The notes under the pieces were generated by a model. It had not been told where the DNA came from, made no database searches, and saw nothing but the letters and a program-made list of their open reading frames with translations. This document shows positions 54,713 to 64,000 of a stretch of 64,000 bases of DNA, in pieces; positions within the stretch are counted from its first letter, which is position 1, and every line of letters begins with the position of its first letter. The stretch comes from Planktothrix sp. FACHB-1365. GTDB taxonomy: Bacteria; Cyanobacteriota; Cyanobacteriia; Cyanobacteriales; Microcoleaceae. Location of the stretch: NCBI RefSeq assembly GCF_014697575.1, contig NZ_JACJSC010000014.1, forward strand, positions 1 to 64,000. The letters are read 5' to 3'. Made by a program: the position numbers and the translations under genes.

Positions 54713-56185
54713 ATGACATTTATCTCTGTTCTCTACGCCCTATTTTTATTAATTCTATTAATATTTTATTGGATTTTTCCTTGGAAGTTTTGGCGACTTT
54801 TTATCCTATTAATAGCGAGTCTAATTTTTTACAGTACATTACAAATTCAATATATTCCTTTACTGTTGCTATGGACAGTATTTAACTTTGGTTTAGCCTT
54901 AACCATTGTAGAACCCCAAGAATGGGAAATTCCTCACATTTCTTGGAATCGTCGTCGCTCTTTTTTATTAACCCTAGGTATTATCATTAATGTTTTAATT
55001 TTAGTCGGGTTTAAATATTTACCTTTTATTTTCAATATTGTAGGAACCGCGTGGAATATTCCTGTGATTATTAATACCGGGAATTGGATTGATCAATATG
55101 TCATGGCTCCTTTAGGGTTAAGTTTTTTCTGCTTTGAACTCATCGCTTATTTAGTTGATGTTTATCGAGGTGCACCCGCCGCTACTTCTCTCCTGGAATT
55201 TGCCGCTTATAAACTATTTTTTGCTAAATTAATTTCAGGGCCAATCACTCGTTATCATCATCTCAATACTCAATTTAGAACCCTAAAATTTCCGGTTCCT
55301 GAACAAATTGCTGATGGGTTATGGTTACTCGCTAGAGGTGCCATGAAGAAAGGGTTGTTAGCTGATAATTTAGGGATTTTAGTAGATCTTAGTTTTAGTA
55401 ATTTACAACGAGCCGGAAGTGGAGATTTGTGGTTAGCCACCTTTGCTTATGGATTACAATTATATCTTGATTTTAGCGGTTATGTTGATTTAGCCAGAGG
55501 TACAGCATTACTCTTAGGATTGAGTTTACCTATTAACTTTGATGCCCCTTATTTTACTACCAGTATTGCTGATTTTTGGCGACGTTGGCATATAACATTA
55601 GGAGATTGGTTACGGAATTATTTATATTTTCCTTTAGGCGGTTCTAGGGTCGGATTATTTCGCACTTGTCTGAATTTAATCATCGTCATGTTAATCGCTG
55701 GAATTTGGCATGGTGCGGCTTGGGGATTTGTTGTTTGGGGAGGATTACATGGTTTAGCGTTAGTAATTCATCGCCTCACAGATGCAATATTTACGAAATT
55801 ATCAATCACCTGGATTTGGAAGAGTTTACCCGGTGTTTTCATCGCTTGGTTAATCACTCAATTAATGGTATTTACCGCTTGGATTTTCTTTAGAATTCCC
55901 AATTTACAAGATTCTGGATGGGTCATTCATCATTTATGGGGTCATACGGCTGATGTACAGTTTGCTCATAAAGTTTATGTTGAAGCTTTAGGTTTAGAAC
56001 GACACAATCTTGTCATTGTATTAGCCGCTATTTTTGGATTAATGGCTTTCACAACGTTCTTAAACCGAGGGTTAAAATTAGAGTTAAATTGGACAGTTAA
56101 ATTAGCCTTAGTTCCCCTTAGCTTTTTCGCAGTTTGGCTATTAGCACCCGAAGGCGGTTTACCTTACATTTATTTTGATTTTTAA
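54713..56185 (+). CDS. MBOAT-family O-acyltransferase (AlgI-like)
   Basis: The 490-residue protein has about ten to twelve membrane helices and the MBOAT core: SFFCFELIAYLVDVYRGAPA, LQLYLDFSGYVDLARGTALL, ADFWRRWHITLGDWLRNYLY, FPLGGSRVGLFRTCLNL and IAGIWHGAAWGFVVWGGLHG, with the active-site His in IWHGAAW. AlgI-type proteins move acetyl groups to extracellular polysaccharide or other acceptors with a SGNH partner (AlgJ/AlgX). A SGNH-like membrane protein occurs at 61803-64000. The acceptor is unknown. Confidence 0.92.
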   Translation: MTFISVLYALFLLILLIFYWIFPWKFWRLFILLIASLIFYSTLQIQYIPLLLLWTVFNFGLALTIVEPQEWEIPHISWNRRRSFLLTLGIIINVLILVGFKYLPFIFNIVGTAWNIPVIINTGNWIDQYVMAPLGLSFFCFELIAYLVDVYRGAPAATSLLEFAAYKLFFAKLISGPITRYHHLNTQFRTLKFPVPEQIADGLWLLARGAMKKGLLADNLGILVDLSFSNLQRAGSGDLWLATFAYGLQLYLDFSGYVDLARGTALLLGLSLPINFDAPYFTTSIADFWRRWHITLGDWLRNYLYFPLGGSRVGLFRTCLNLIIVMLIAGIWHGAAWGFVVWGGLHGLALVIHRLTDAIFTKLSITWIWKSLPGVFIAWLITQLMVFTAWIFFRIPNLQDSGWVIHHLWGHTADVQFAHKVYVEALGLERHNLVIVLAAIFGLMAFTTFLNRGLKLELNWTVKLALVPLSFFAVWLLAPEGGLPYIYFDF

Positions 56186-56212
56186 TAGTTATAAAAAGCA
56201 ATAGGAAAGATT

Positions 56213-58930
56213 TTAACTGATTTCTACTGTTTTAAGTAAAGTCAAAAATGGCTGAATATCAATCCAAATATCTTCAGAAAAATTTCGAGGATAGGTGAAA
56301 CGATGCAGATAGTATCCCGGTAAGGTTTCGCCAATATAATAATAGTAATCTAATTCTACTAAATTACTAATCCACCAATAGCAATGATAAACATAATTCG
56401 GCGAAAATAATTCAATCACTTTCGTTCCCGGTTGACAAAATACTAAATTCGTTAAACCACTCCCATGAGGTGCAATAATCAGTTCAGCTTGAGAAAATAA
56501 AGCAGCTTGTTCAACAACGGACATTGATTCTAATTGAACAGATTCAACTCCGAAGGGTTTTAAAATAGTTAATAACTCATCCTCATTCAAAACTCGACGG
56601 CTTTTAGCCGAATTCCGACTAATATAAATTCGCTTAAAATTAGGTGAATTTGAAATCAAATCTGGAATCAAAAATTGTTGTTTTAAGAAATCGCACGTCC
56701 ATTTTGGCATCCAAGCGACACAACCGGGAAAAGAAGGGACAATTAACTCTGTGGCTTGAACATGATGAAGGTTATGAATATTGATTTGTTGATTTTCAGG
56801 AATTCCTAATAACTCTAAAGTTTCCTGCTGAAAATGACAGCGATTATCTACAATAAAATAATCAATATTATCCCAATTAATATTACTTTTTATTAATAAT
56901 TCAATTCGCGGTAACACATCTAACATCCAGTGAAAATAAACAGAATTTGAAAGTCCTGCTAGAACAGCGACAGTTCCTTGAATCTGATGAATAGGAGGTA
57001 ATTTTTGAACCGATAAAATGGAGTGATATCTAGGATGTTTTTCAGGATGACCTGGACTTAATAAAGGAAATTCAGGGGAAAGATCGCCTAAAAAATGCTG
57101 TTCACTGGTCAAAATGGCGGATTGAGTTTGATCAGAACTTAACCAAAACCTTCCTTGTGATAATTGAACCACAAAAGCAGAAGGAAGTTGAATCTTTTGA
57201 CCAAATCTAAAACTAAAATGAATCGAATGATCAAGAGATTTTGGCGGTTTTAAAGCAACAACCGTTTCAGAATAAATTTGTTGATAATTAAGTTGATTTA
57301 AAGAATTAAGCTTGAGCCAATCTTTGGTTAATTCATCAAACTGAGTGGGTGGGTTAACAGCTTGAACTTCGGAAAGATTCAGATTAGGGTTCAGTTTTCC
57401 AGTCTGAAATAAATGGTTCAGTAAACTATCAACTAAAACTGCCATTGAGGATTCTTTTTCTAAAGCTTTTTTGAAATACAATAACCCTTGTTCTGTTTGA
57501 TGATTATAAACCAATAAAAACCCTAAATATCCTAAATACAAAGCAGATTCTGAATTTTCTTTTAAACTCTGTTTTAAATAGTAAATTGCTTCTTGAATTT
57601 CTCCGGTATTAAAAAAAGCTTGAGCTAAACCATAATAACCCTCAGCTAGATTAGGATGATAATGAATGGCTTTTTTAAAATGGATTATGGCTTTTGAAAA
57701 GTGTTCTAATTTTAACCAACATTGTCCGACTTTTAAGTGATACCTGGCTTTTCTATCCTCCAAAGAAAGTCTACTCCCCAGTTTTCCAATTGTATTGATA
57801 CCGGATAGAGAACCTGACAAATTGGCAGCTAAATAACACTGAAGAGCTTCTAAATAATCCTGTTTATGCTCATAAAATATATCTCCAAAGCTTAAATAAA
57901 TTTCAAAATTATGAGGATCAATTTCTTGTGCTTTTCGCAGTACCATCAAGGCTGAATTTTGGTCAAAATTTGATAAAATTTGTCCTAAATAAATATATAA
58001 ATCTATCGGTATTTTTAACGGAAAAGATAATAACTTTAAAAATTGAATCGCCCGTGAATTAATATTAGGAGTGAATAGAGTTTGATTGTGAATCTTTTGA
58101 ATTAAAGCTTGATAAAATTGAGGCTGTTTTTGTATCCCTTGGTTGAGGGCATAAATTCCTGATTCTAATAATCCTTTGATAATTAAATTAATTCCTAAAT
58201 CACTATAAGCAGGTGCATAATTGGGTTGAAGTTGAATTGAATTTTGAAACGCATCAATAGCCGATTCCCAGTGTTTCATTTGAGTCAAACACAGTCCTAA
58301 TTGATAATAACTTAAATAATCTGGGGAACGCTGAATCACTTCTTGATAACATTGAATCGCCTGCTCAAATTGTTCTAATTTTTGATAAAGAATGGCTTGA
58401 TTAAGATAAGCAGAACAGTGATTCGGTTGCAGTTCAATTCCTTTTTGCCAAACCTCAATTGCTGTTTCTAAATCGCCTTGAAGTGCAAGGGCTTGACCTA
58501 AATTATCATAAATTTCAATATCTGTCTCACACCAGTCTAAAATAGCTTCATAAATCTGTTGTGCAAATTGAGGATATTGAGAGGATAAATAATTTTCTGC
58601 GTGACCTTTTAAAAAATTAACAAATTCAGTAATTTCAGGGGCTTCTAAATCTAAATTAAATTGAGTAAAAGCCGAAAACCCAATTGTTTGAGCTTGAAAC
58701 GAATCTCCGTGTAATAACCAAGATAACCCTAAATACCAATAGTTAGAAATAACATCAGGAAACTCTAAAATACACTGTTCATAAATTGAGATGGCTTCTA
58801 AAAACTGTTGTTTTTCCAAAGAACGATTTCCTTGTGCTTGGAGGGAAGTTATAGAACGTAATAACTCCTCTTCCCCTCCCACAATTTGGGAAGGGACAAA
58901 GCTTTCCGTTGAGTCTGGATTTTCTGACAT
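56213..58930 (-). CDS. TPR protein with DUF563 (GT61) glycosyltransferase domain
   Basis: Residues about 20-500 are ten or more TPRs (ISIYEQCILEFPDVISNYWY; LEQFEQAIQCYQEVIQRSPD; ESAIDAFQNSIQLQPNYAPA; GEIQEAIYYLKQSLKENSES). The C-terminal 350 residues are a DUF563/GT61 domain: VAVLAGLSNSVYFHWMLDVL, YFIVDNRCHFQQETLELLGI, RIYISRNSAKSRRVLNEDEL and LIIAPHGSGLTNLVFCQPGT. GT61 enzymes use nucleotide sugars such as UDP-xylose or GlcNAc. TPR-glycosyltransferase fusions are common in cyanobacteria; the target may be a protein or surface glycan. Confidence 0.88.
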   Translation of the reverse strand: MSENPDSTESFVPSQIVGGEEELLRSITSLQAQGNRSLEKQQFLEAISIYEQCILEFPDVISNYWYLGLSWLLHGDSFQAQTIGFSAFTQFNLDLEAPEITEFVNFLKGHAENYLSSQYPQFAQQIYEAILDWCETDIEIYDNLGQALALQGDLETAIEVWQKGIELQPNHCSAYLNQAILYQKLEQFEQAIQCYQEVIQRSPDYLSYYQLGLCLTQMKHWESAIDAFQNSIQLQPNYAPAYSDLGINLIIKGLLESGIYALNQGIQKQPQFYQALIQKIHNQTLFTPNINSRAIQFLKLLSFPLKIPIDLYIYLGQILSNFDQNSALMVLRKAQEIDPHNFEIYLSFGDIFYEHKQDYLEALQCYLAANLSGSLSGINTIGKLGSRLSLEDRKARYHLKVGQCWLKLEHFSKAIIHFKKAIHYHPNLAEGYYGLAQAFFNTGEIQEAIYYLKQSLKENSESALYLGYLGFLLVYNHQTEQGLLYFKKALEKESSMAVLVDSLLNHLFQTGKLNPNLNLSEVQAVNPPTQFDELTKDWLKLNSLNQLNYQQIYSETVVALKPPKSLDHSIHFSFRFGQKIQLPSAFVVQLSQGRFWLSSDQTQSAILTSEQHFLGDLSPEFPLLSPGHPEKHPRYHSILSVQKLPPIHQIQGTVAVLAGLSNSVYFHWMLDVLPRIELLIKSNINWDNIDYFIVDNRCHFQQETLELLGIPENQQINIHNLHHVQATELIVPSFPGCVAWMPKWTCDFLKQQFLIPDLISNSPNFKRIYISRNSAKSRRVLNEDELLTILKPFGVESVQLESMSVVEQAALFSQAELIIAPHGSGLTNLVFCQPGTKVIELFSPNYVYHCYWWISNLVELDYYYYIGETLPGYYLHRFTYPRNFSEDIWIDIQPFLTLLKTVEIS

Positions 58931-58954
58931 TGATTAACTTTTTTCTGGGTAATG

Positions 58955-61714
58955 TTAATTTGATTGTACTTCAGCTTCTAATATTTTTTGAATCCGATCA
59001 TGAGTTTGTTCTAAATGTGCTAAGGTATAAGCATTCATTTTATCCTTTTGCCGCTTTAATGTTGTTTCTAACTGTTGATTTAACTGTTTAAGTTGATACC
59101 AAGCCAAGGTTTCTGCATCTTCAGGAACATTGATTTTTCGTAACACCATCTCACTCAAAATTTCCAGATGCTCCCGTTGTAAAGAACGCCGAATACTCGA
59201 AATCTCAATATTGCCATTATTCGCTAAAATTTCTGACCAAATTCCATTTTGAACCGTTTCAAATAATTCGGGTAAACTTAACGCATTATTGGCTGTTGTT
59301 TTTAATTCTAAATCTCGGAGCCGAAATAGCCGAGTTGAAGCAAACAATTCTCGTAAAATATAACGCTGAAACCAACTAATTCGGCGAGTAATCGGATAAT
59401 CTAAATAACTATTTTGATCAGGATTTGCCCAATCTGACCAACGGGCAGGTGCTAACTGATTTAAGAGATTGGGAGAAAACTTAAAGATTTTATCGGTAAA
59501 AACATAGGTTTGCAAAAGTTTTAAAGCATCCCGTTGTTTTTCAATTGAAATGGGTTCAAAAGGTAAACGATGATATCCTTCTCCTGCTCTGGTTCGATTA
59601 AAGGATTGTCCCCCAATATAAAGGGTTAAATTAATCGCTTGATTGGAATAATAGTCAAAAATTGTATCGAACATTTTCCGCATTTTATCATAACCTTCTC
59701 CATCACGAGGGGTATAGTTTTCTAAACGTTTCCACATCTCAACGGAATTATCTAATTGCCATTGAGAATATTTCAACATATCATTACTTAAATCTCTGGT
59801 ATTGGTGGCGGGGTCAAGAAAAACCCCCCAGAAATCTTCATCAGTTGCATAGGCTAATTCCCGTTGAGTTGCACGTTTAGCAATGTCTTGTAGCTCTTGC
59901 CATTCTCCTTCCGGTGTTGTGCTGCTAATAGGTTTATAACCATATTCAATTGCCCATTGATCATAAGGCCCAATTTGGGTGGGAAAATAATCTCCCTGTG
60001 GTGTTCCTTGAGGCGCTAAATTGACTGGAATATAATCCATAACAGAACTAACTAATCCTTTCGTTTGAGTAATTTCAGGATTATTTAATTCCTCTGGAGA
60101 TAGGAGGGTACTGCCTTGAAAATTATGTCTTAATCCTAACGTATGTCCGACTTCATGGGAGATTAAAAGACGTAAATATTGTTGAATATAAGCTTCCATT
60201 TGAGGGCTATTAGGCATAATGTTTTCTAACAGGGATAAAGCTGTTGTACCAATTAGTAATTGTTCATTGGAAGCACTGCGAAAACAAAATTCTTCGGAAA
60301 TATTAGCAGGAGATTGATTATTTTTTTCAGCTTGAGATTTCTTTGCCATTGAATAAGCATATAATCCAATTGGGCAAGGTTGATTAGCGGTTGTCACTGA
60401 TGAATTATTATCCCCATCTCCCTCAAACATCAGGGCAGAAGTTGAACCTAAAAACACAGACACAGCCCCCTCTTGTAAACTTCTAAGGGCACTGCTTTCG
60501 ATAATAATATCTGCATCTAAAATTTCCCCCGTAAACGGGTTAGTATGGGAGGGGCCATAACCATTAAAGGAAGACTTAAAGGAGGTAGACCAACGAATCG
60601 TATTATAACGCACATCTGCGGGATTCCAGGAAGCATTATCAGGCATTTGTTCGACTTGAATCGCATTGATAAATCCGGCTTGTTCAAAGGCTTTATTCCA
60701 AAATAAAATACCCTCTCGAATTCCCTCTCGATATTCTAAAGGAACCGTATTTTCTATCCAAAAAGTAATGGGTTTAATCGGAGGAGAAAGATCCGCAGTT
60801 GGGTCTTGTTTTTGTAAATTCCAGCGATTAATATAACGAACAATCGAAGATCTATCGGTGCGCCCCGATAAATCTTTATAGGTTGTTGTAAAATATCCCA
60901 CTCGTTCATCTGCTAACCGAGGACGATAACTATTATTAACAGGAACAGCTAACAAACTATAGCGGACTTTTAAATTAAAGGTACGATTATCGGGTAAAGA
61001 AGGAATTGATTGTACAGTCCCATATTGCCCCATAGAAAATCCAAATATAGACTCGATTTCCAGATTTTCAGGAAAAGATTGGATTTGAGAAATATAGGAC
61101 TTACTGGGATCAATCGAATACTGATTCTTTAAAAAATCTGAAAATTCAATCATTAATCCAGGTAAATCACTTTGACTATTGAATAAATCACTAATTTCTA
61201 TTAATATTGTTTTTCGTTCAGGATGAATACTTAAAATGGGTAGAGTTTGTAAAACCGACTCACTAAAAGAACGATTGATTGAACGAGTTTGCGGGTCATT
61301 TTCTTCAGTCCTAAAATTAATATTAGGAACAACAATTTGAATTTTATTCTGTACAGACCGGAATTGAAACAAGAGATCTCTAAGATGGGTTCCACTGACA
61401 ATTCCTTCTTCTCCAATCCCCGATTCTAAGGTCGCAAAAGATAGAAAATTTTGATTCAACTGTTCAGGTTTTAATTCAATATAAACTTTACCCGATTCTT
61501 TATTCTGATAAATTGTAAATAACCCCTCTAATTTTTCGCTTCCTTGAATCACTTGCTCAAAGGGTTGTTGGGGCACTTGTTGAGCCATTAAATAGTCTTT
61601 GAAATCCGAAAGAGAAACCTCTTGAGCATTAACTTGAGATAATCCTACTGTTATCATTAAAAATGACATCAAGCCCAACAAAACAAAGCGTTTTGCTTTT
61701 CTAAATTTGGTCAT
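58955..61714 (-). CDS. Secreted zinc-dependent metalloprotease (DUF4953/DUF5117 family)
   Basis: ATG 61714 (MTKFRKAKRFVLLGLMSFLM) gives a proper signal peptide ending VNA; ATG 61750 is an in-frame alternative with a long n-region. It has a DUF5117-type N-terminal half (KVYIELKPEQLNQNFLSFAT; RTYSLLAVPVN-like YSLLAVPVNNSYRPRLADER VGYF), then a zinc site LLISHEVGHTLGLRHNFQGS with HExxHxxGxxH form, and SVMDYIPVN (Met-turn), followed by GPYDQWAIEYGYKP. It is a metzincin-like protease of about 919 residues, likely in the periplasm or outside. Its substrate is unknown. Confidence 0.9.
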   Translation of the reverse strand: MTKFRKAKRFVLLGLMSFLMITVGLSQVNAQEVSLSDFKDYLMAQQVPQQPFEQVIQGSEKLEGLFTIYQNKESGKVYIELKPEQLNQNFLSFATLESGIGEEGIVSGTHLRDLLFQFRSVQNKIQIVVPNINFRTEENDPQTRSINRSFSESVLQTLPILSIHPERKTILIEISDLFNSQSDLPGLMIEFSDFLKNQYSIDPSKSYISQIQSFPENLEIESIFGFSMGQYGTVQSIPSLPDNRTFNLKVRYSLLAVPVNNSYRPRLADERVGYFTTTYKDLSGRTDRSSIVRYINRWNLQKQDPTADLSPPIKPITFWIENTVPLEYREGIREGILFWNKAFEQAGFINAIQVEQMPDNASWNPADVRYNTIRWSTSFKSSFNGYGPSHTNPFTGEILDADIIIESSALRSLQEGAVSVFLGSTSALMFEGDGDNNSSVTTANQPCPIGLYAYSMAKKSQAEKNNQSPANISEEFCFRSASNEQLLIGTTALSLLENIMPNSPQMEAYIQQYLRLLISHEVGHTLGLRHNFQGSTLLSPEELNNPEITQTKGLVSSVMDYIPVNLAPQGTPQGDYFPTQIGPYDQWAIEYGYKPISSTTPEGEWQELQDIAKRATQRELAYATDEDFWGVFLDPATNTRDLSNDMLKYSQWQLDNSVEMWKRLENYTPRDGEGYDKMRKMFDTIFDYYSNQAINLTLYIGGQSFNRTRAGEGYHRLPFEPISIEKQRDALKLLQTYVFTDKIFKFSPNLLNQLAPARWSDWANPDQNSYLDYPITRRISWFQRYILRELFASTRLFRLRDLELKTTANNALSLPELFETVQNGIWSEILANNGNIEISSIRRSLQREHLEILSEMVLRKINVPEDAETLAWYQLKQLNQQLETTLKRQKDKMNAYTLAHLEQTHDRIQKILEAEVQSN

Positions 61715-61766
61715 TATCCGCACTATCCCTTTTGGCAATCTGGTTTTCATCTTCTTTAACCCTATA

Positions 61767-61812
61767 CAGTTATCAGTAGGGGCGGGGTTCCCCCGCCCGT
61801 ACTCAGTTATCA
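61767..61812. repeat. Heptamer repeats around a GC-rich hairpin
   Basis: Reverse AACTGAT units (ATCAGT, CAGTTATCAGTT) flank a perfect hairpin GGGCGGGG-TTC-CCCCGCCC (61780-61798). The cluster lies between two minus-strand genes and reaches the last codons of the SGNH-like gene. The hairpin may stop or stabilise transcript ends, but there is no T-run. Confidence 0.7.
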
Positions 61813-64000
61813 GTTAATAGAGGTGAATTGGGGTTACAAATTAAAGACTGATAACTGATTACTTGTACAGACGTTCCATGTAGAGACGCGCCATGGCGCG
61901 TCTCTACTGGTTTCGGCCAAGAAATTTGATCAAGTTCAACTAATTTTTGAGAAACAGCAACTGCACCATATTGATTTAAGTGACTGGGATCAGAAAAATA
62001 GTGATAAGTTTGTAACCATTCTCTGGATAAATCAATAAAAGTTAGTCCTGTTTCTGCACTGATGGATTTCATCAGATCTTGGAATTTTTCCTCATAAGCT
62101 GTGCGAATCGGATCAAGATAATCCTGTGTCAGTGGCATATTAACAAACACAATATCCGAGTTTTTGGATTGCACATATTCAATCAGATTTTTTAAGGCAG
62201 TGGTTTGTTTTCCCTCTAATTCAAACCCTTGATAATCTCCATCATAATAGCCTGAAACTTGAGAATGAGCTTGATAATAAACTTCAGGACTAAATTGAAT
62301 GGATAGCGGTAAAAATCCATTGGCTTGAAACTCTGAGGTTTCTATGTCTTGAGCATTTGAAGGTTCCGCTTCATCAACCGGGGATTTAACCTGCGGTTGA
62401 AAGGCTTGTCCCTTAATTACAGACTGTAACAGAAATTTTAGGCGATCGCGTTGTAGATATGTTTTTGAACTTCCACTAAACTGTTGACTTAAACTCGTTT
62501 GAAACTGGTCAAAACTTAATTCTCCTTGACGAATTTTTTGAGCGAAATCCCCTAAATTATATTGCCCATTCCAACTAAAATCTTTTTCCTCCTCAGCTTG
62601 AGACTGGATCTGAAACGTTCCTTGAGCAATTTGTTCATAGCCTTCTGAAGTTGAGATCGTTTCATACGTCCGATCCACTCGACCACTATTAAGGGCACGA
62701 ACCCCATCGGCTAGGATAATCAACCTCGGCAATTGTTCAGGAGGCAAAATCTGACGAACAATCAAATCAACGACCTGTAAGGTAGCACCATTCACCCCAA
62801 AGTTATAAACTTTTAACTCTCCATAACCTTGTGATCGTAACTCTTGTTCTAAAACCCCCGGATCAATGCCCCGTAATGCTCTGGAACTTCCAATTACTAG
62901 AATATCAGGCGGTCGTTTTTCCGTCAAAATAAAATGTTGATATCGCGCTAATTGCTCATCTAATTGGGGGCTTTTAAACGTTGGATAAAGAAATTGCGCT
63001 AACTGACACGCTTCTAACCCTAATTTTTGATCAGATAAACTACACTTTTTTGTTTTTAAGGTCGATGAAATAAAATCACTGGCATTAAATACACCATTTT
63101 CTTTGGAATTATTCTGATTTCGAGGAAGATTGGAGGCAATAACAACTTCTGGTGTTTTTTCCGCTAAATTACTTTGATTAGAAACGGTTATTCCACTGTT
63201 GCTCCCCTCATTGACCGGAATTTGTGCTAATCCTTCTCCTAATATTCCATCCAGTTGTACCACTAACAACCCTCCCAAGGTTCCCCAAACTAAGGCTAAG
63301 GCAATTTTTTGATATCGGCGGGTTCTGAGATCTTGCAGAGAAACCATCATCGCTTCCCGTGGCACGAACATACGGGTCGCTACTAACCCTTGGCCTATAA
63401 TTTCTCGCCAATTGGCATAGATCGGGTTTTGGGGTTTGGGAGTATCTGTCTCAAGGGTATGGAGGTTTAAATCAGGACGCAGAACCAAGCTTCCCGGTTG
63501 TTGTACCAGGGTTTCAGCTTCGTCTGTCGGGGTGATAAAATCCGGTAAAGCCGCAGGAGTTGTATCCGGTTGAGTGGTTTTCAAATAAACCCCATAGCGC
63601 CATAAGGGCAGTTTCTGTCCCGAACGACGACCATAAATTCGGACTCCCGCAATGCCACTAATGCGATGGGTGCGTAAAAATTGAGCAATCACCGGAGCAA
63701 TCTGGGACTGAGACGGACAGGTAGCGGCTTCCGTCATCACGTGGAGTAATTCTCCTTTTTGTAATAACAGGACGCGAATTCCTCCGGTCGCCAGTTTTAA
63801 CTCTAAATCAGGATTAATTAAACGAGTCAGAATGAAGCGTAAGGCGGACAGATTGCCCTGTTCAGCTAAGGTTAAAGTCGTTGGTTGTAAGTCCGAATGG
63901 TGGGCACCGGGTAAATTAAGCCAATCAATCCAGATGGGAGTCCCCGGTTTAGGGTGGGTTGCAGTGGTTTCTAAACCATAGACCGTTGCCGCACAAATCC
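61803..64000 (-). CDS. SGNH-like (DUF1574-type) membrane protein, N-terminus beyond the window
   Basis: The frame is open to the right edge, so the gene is partial; GTG 63740 is only the first internal start. The visible N-terminal part (ATVYGLETTATHPKPGTPIW, RFILTRLINPDLELKLATGG) is a cytoplasmic-type domain. One membrane helix follows (IALALVWGTLGGLLVVQL). The C-terminal SGNH-like domain has ILVIGSSRALRGIDP (Ser), VYNFGVNGATLQVV, LIILADGVRALN, IVFVNMPLTQDY and FSDPSHLNQYG (Asp-His). The last 33 residues after SWPKP are translated dispersed repeats. Possible partner of the MBOAT gene in glycan acetylation; this is inference. Confidence 0.8.
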   Translation of the reverse strand, partial: ICAATVYGLETTATHPKPGTPIWIDWLNLPGAHHSDLQPTTLTLAEQGNLSALRFILTRLINPDLELKLATGGIRVLLLQKGELLHVMTEAATCPSQSQIAPVIAQFLRTHRISGIAGVRIYGRRSGQKLPLWRYGVYLKTTQPDTTPAALPDFITPTDEAETLVQQPGSLVLRPDLNLHTLETDTPKPQNPIYANWREIIGQGLVATRMFVPREAMMVSLQDLRTRRYQKIALALVWGTLGGLLVVQLDGILGEGLAQIPVNEGSNSGITVSNQSNLAEKTPEVVIASNLPRNQNNSKENGVFNASDFISSTLKTKKCSLSDQKLGLEACQLAQFLYPTFKSPQLDEQLARYQHFILTEKRPPDILVIGSSRALRGIDPGVLEQELRSQGYGELKVYNFGVNGATLQVVDLIVRQILPPEQLPRLIILADGVRALNSGRVDRTYETISTSEGYEQIAQGTFQIQSQAEEEKDFSWNGQYNLGDFAQKIRQGELSFDQFQTSLSQQFSGSSKTYLQRDRLKFLLQSVIKGQAFQPQVKSPVDEAEPSNAQDIETSEFQANGFLPLSIQFSPEVYYQAHSQVSGYYDGDYQGFELEGKQTTALKNLIEYVQSKNSDIVFVNMPLTQDYLDPIRTAYEEKFQDLMKSISAETGLTFIDLSREWLQTYHYFSDPSHLNQYGAVAVSQKLVELDQISWPKPVETRHGASLHGTSVQVISYQSLICNPNSPLLTDN
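61880..61907. repeat. Dispersed 28-bp palindrome inside a coding end
   Basis: This is an exact copy of the palindrome at 22850-22877. Here it is in frame within the 3' end of the SGNH-like gene and encodes VETRHGASL. Confidence 0.9.

Overview
The window is chromosomal DNA from a cyanobacterium, most likely a filamentous Oscillatoriales-type organism (Planktothrix or a close relative; this placement is inference). The evidence is scattered GCGATCGC (HIP1) octamers, AT-rich coding, CofH for deazaflavin synthesis, many TPR, WD40 and pentapeptide-repeat proteins, AAA-like domain proteins fused to GGDEF or WD40, DUF1822, DUF29, DUF4347 and Uma2 families, and heptamer and palindromic interspersed repeats.

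Layout. 1-3450 is a small accessory segment. It has four overlapping or closely spaced minus-strand genes (one a 45-residue membrane protein), a divergent XRE-type regulator, a roughly 440-bp symmetric array of TTGTGTAAG motifs, a 17-bp palindrome repeated at two promoters, a frameshifted small gene, and an inverted 38-bp copy of part of the adjacent intact tRNA-Thr(CGU). 3.5-16.9 kb holds a STAND/NB-ARC-TPR ATPase with a small membrane partner, a TPR protein, cofH, a WecG/TagA glycosyltransferase fused to four MshEN-like (c-di-GMP-type) units, a class II aldolase, an AAA15-type ATPase with a DUF4276/TOPRIM-like partner, a DUF4231 (SLATT-like) membrane protein and a nucleotidyltransferase. Several of these resemble conflict or defence genes. 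17-25.9 kb has a large DUF4347/Calx-beta/RTX secreted protein, pyrG, a small duplicated-domain protein and a Ser/Thr kinase with TPRs. 25.9-27.8 kb is eroded: Uma2, a ParD/ParE pair with a damaged toxin, a copied fragment of a nearby TPR gene and remnants of WD40 and other genes.

27.8-38.2 kb is mostly housekeeping: PcrA helicase, a transaldolase-like aldolase, a three-gene minus operon (membrane acyltransferase-like protein, cobU, SanA/YdcF-like), a pentapeptide-repeat protein, DUF1822, a TPR protein and fumC. 38.7-45.9 kb is a signalling cassette: AAA-like/GGDEF, AAA-like/WD40, and a HAMP-PP2C phosphatase that appears to be split by one nonsense codon. 45.9-54.4 kb carries a DHH-CBS-CCA tRNA nucleotidyltransferase, rsmB, an adenylate cyclase, an IMS-domain protein, two tandem DUF29 genes and pdhA. 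54.7-64 kb carries an MBOAT acyltransferase, a TPR-GT61 glycosyltransferase, a secreted zinc metalloprotease and a membrane SGNH-like protein whose frame runs off the right edge. The MBOAT/SGNH/GT61 set suggests surface polysaccharide modification.

Common themes are c-di-GMP and cAMP signalling (GGEEF cyclase, MshEN-like receptor units, class III cyclase), repeat-scaffold sensors, and small interspersed repeats that have altered gene ends, most clearly at the C-terminus of the SGNH-like gene.
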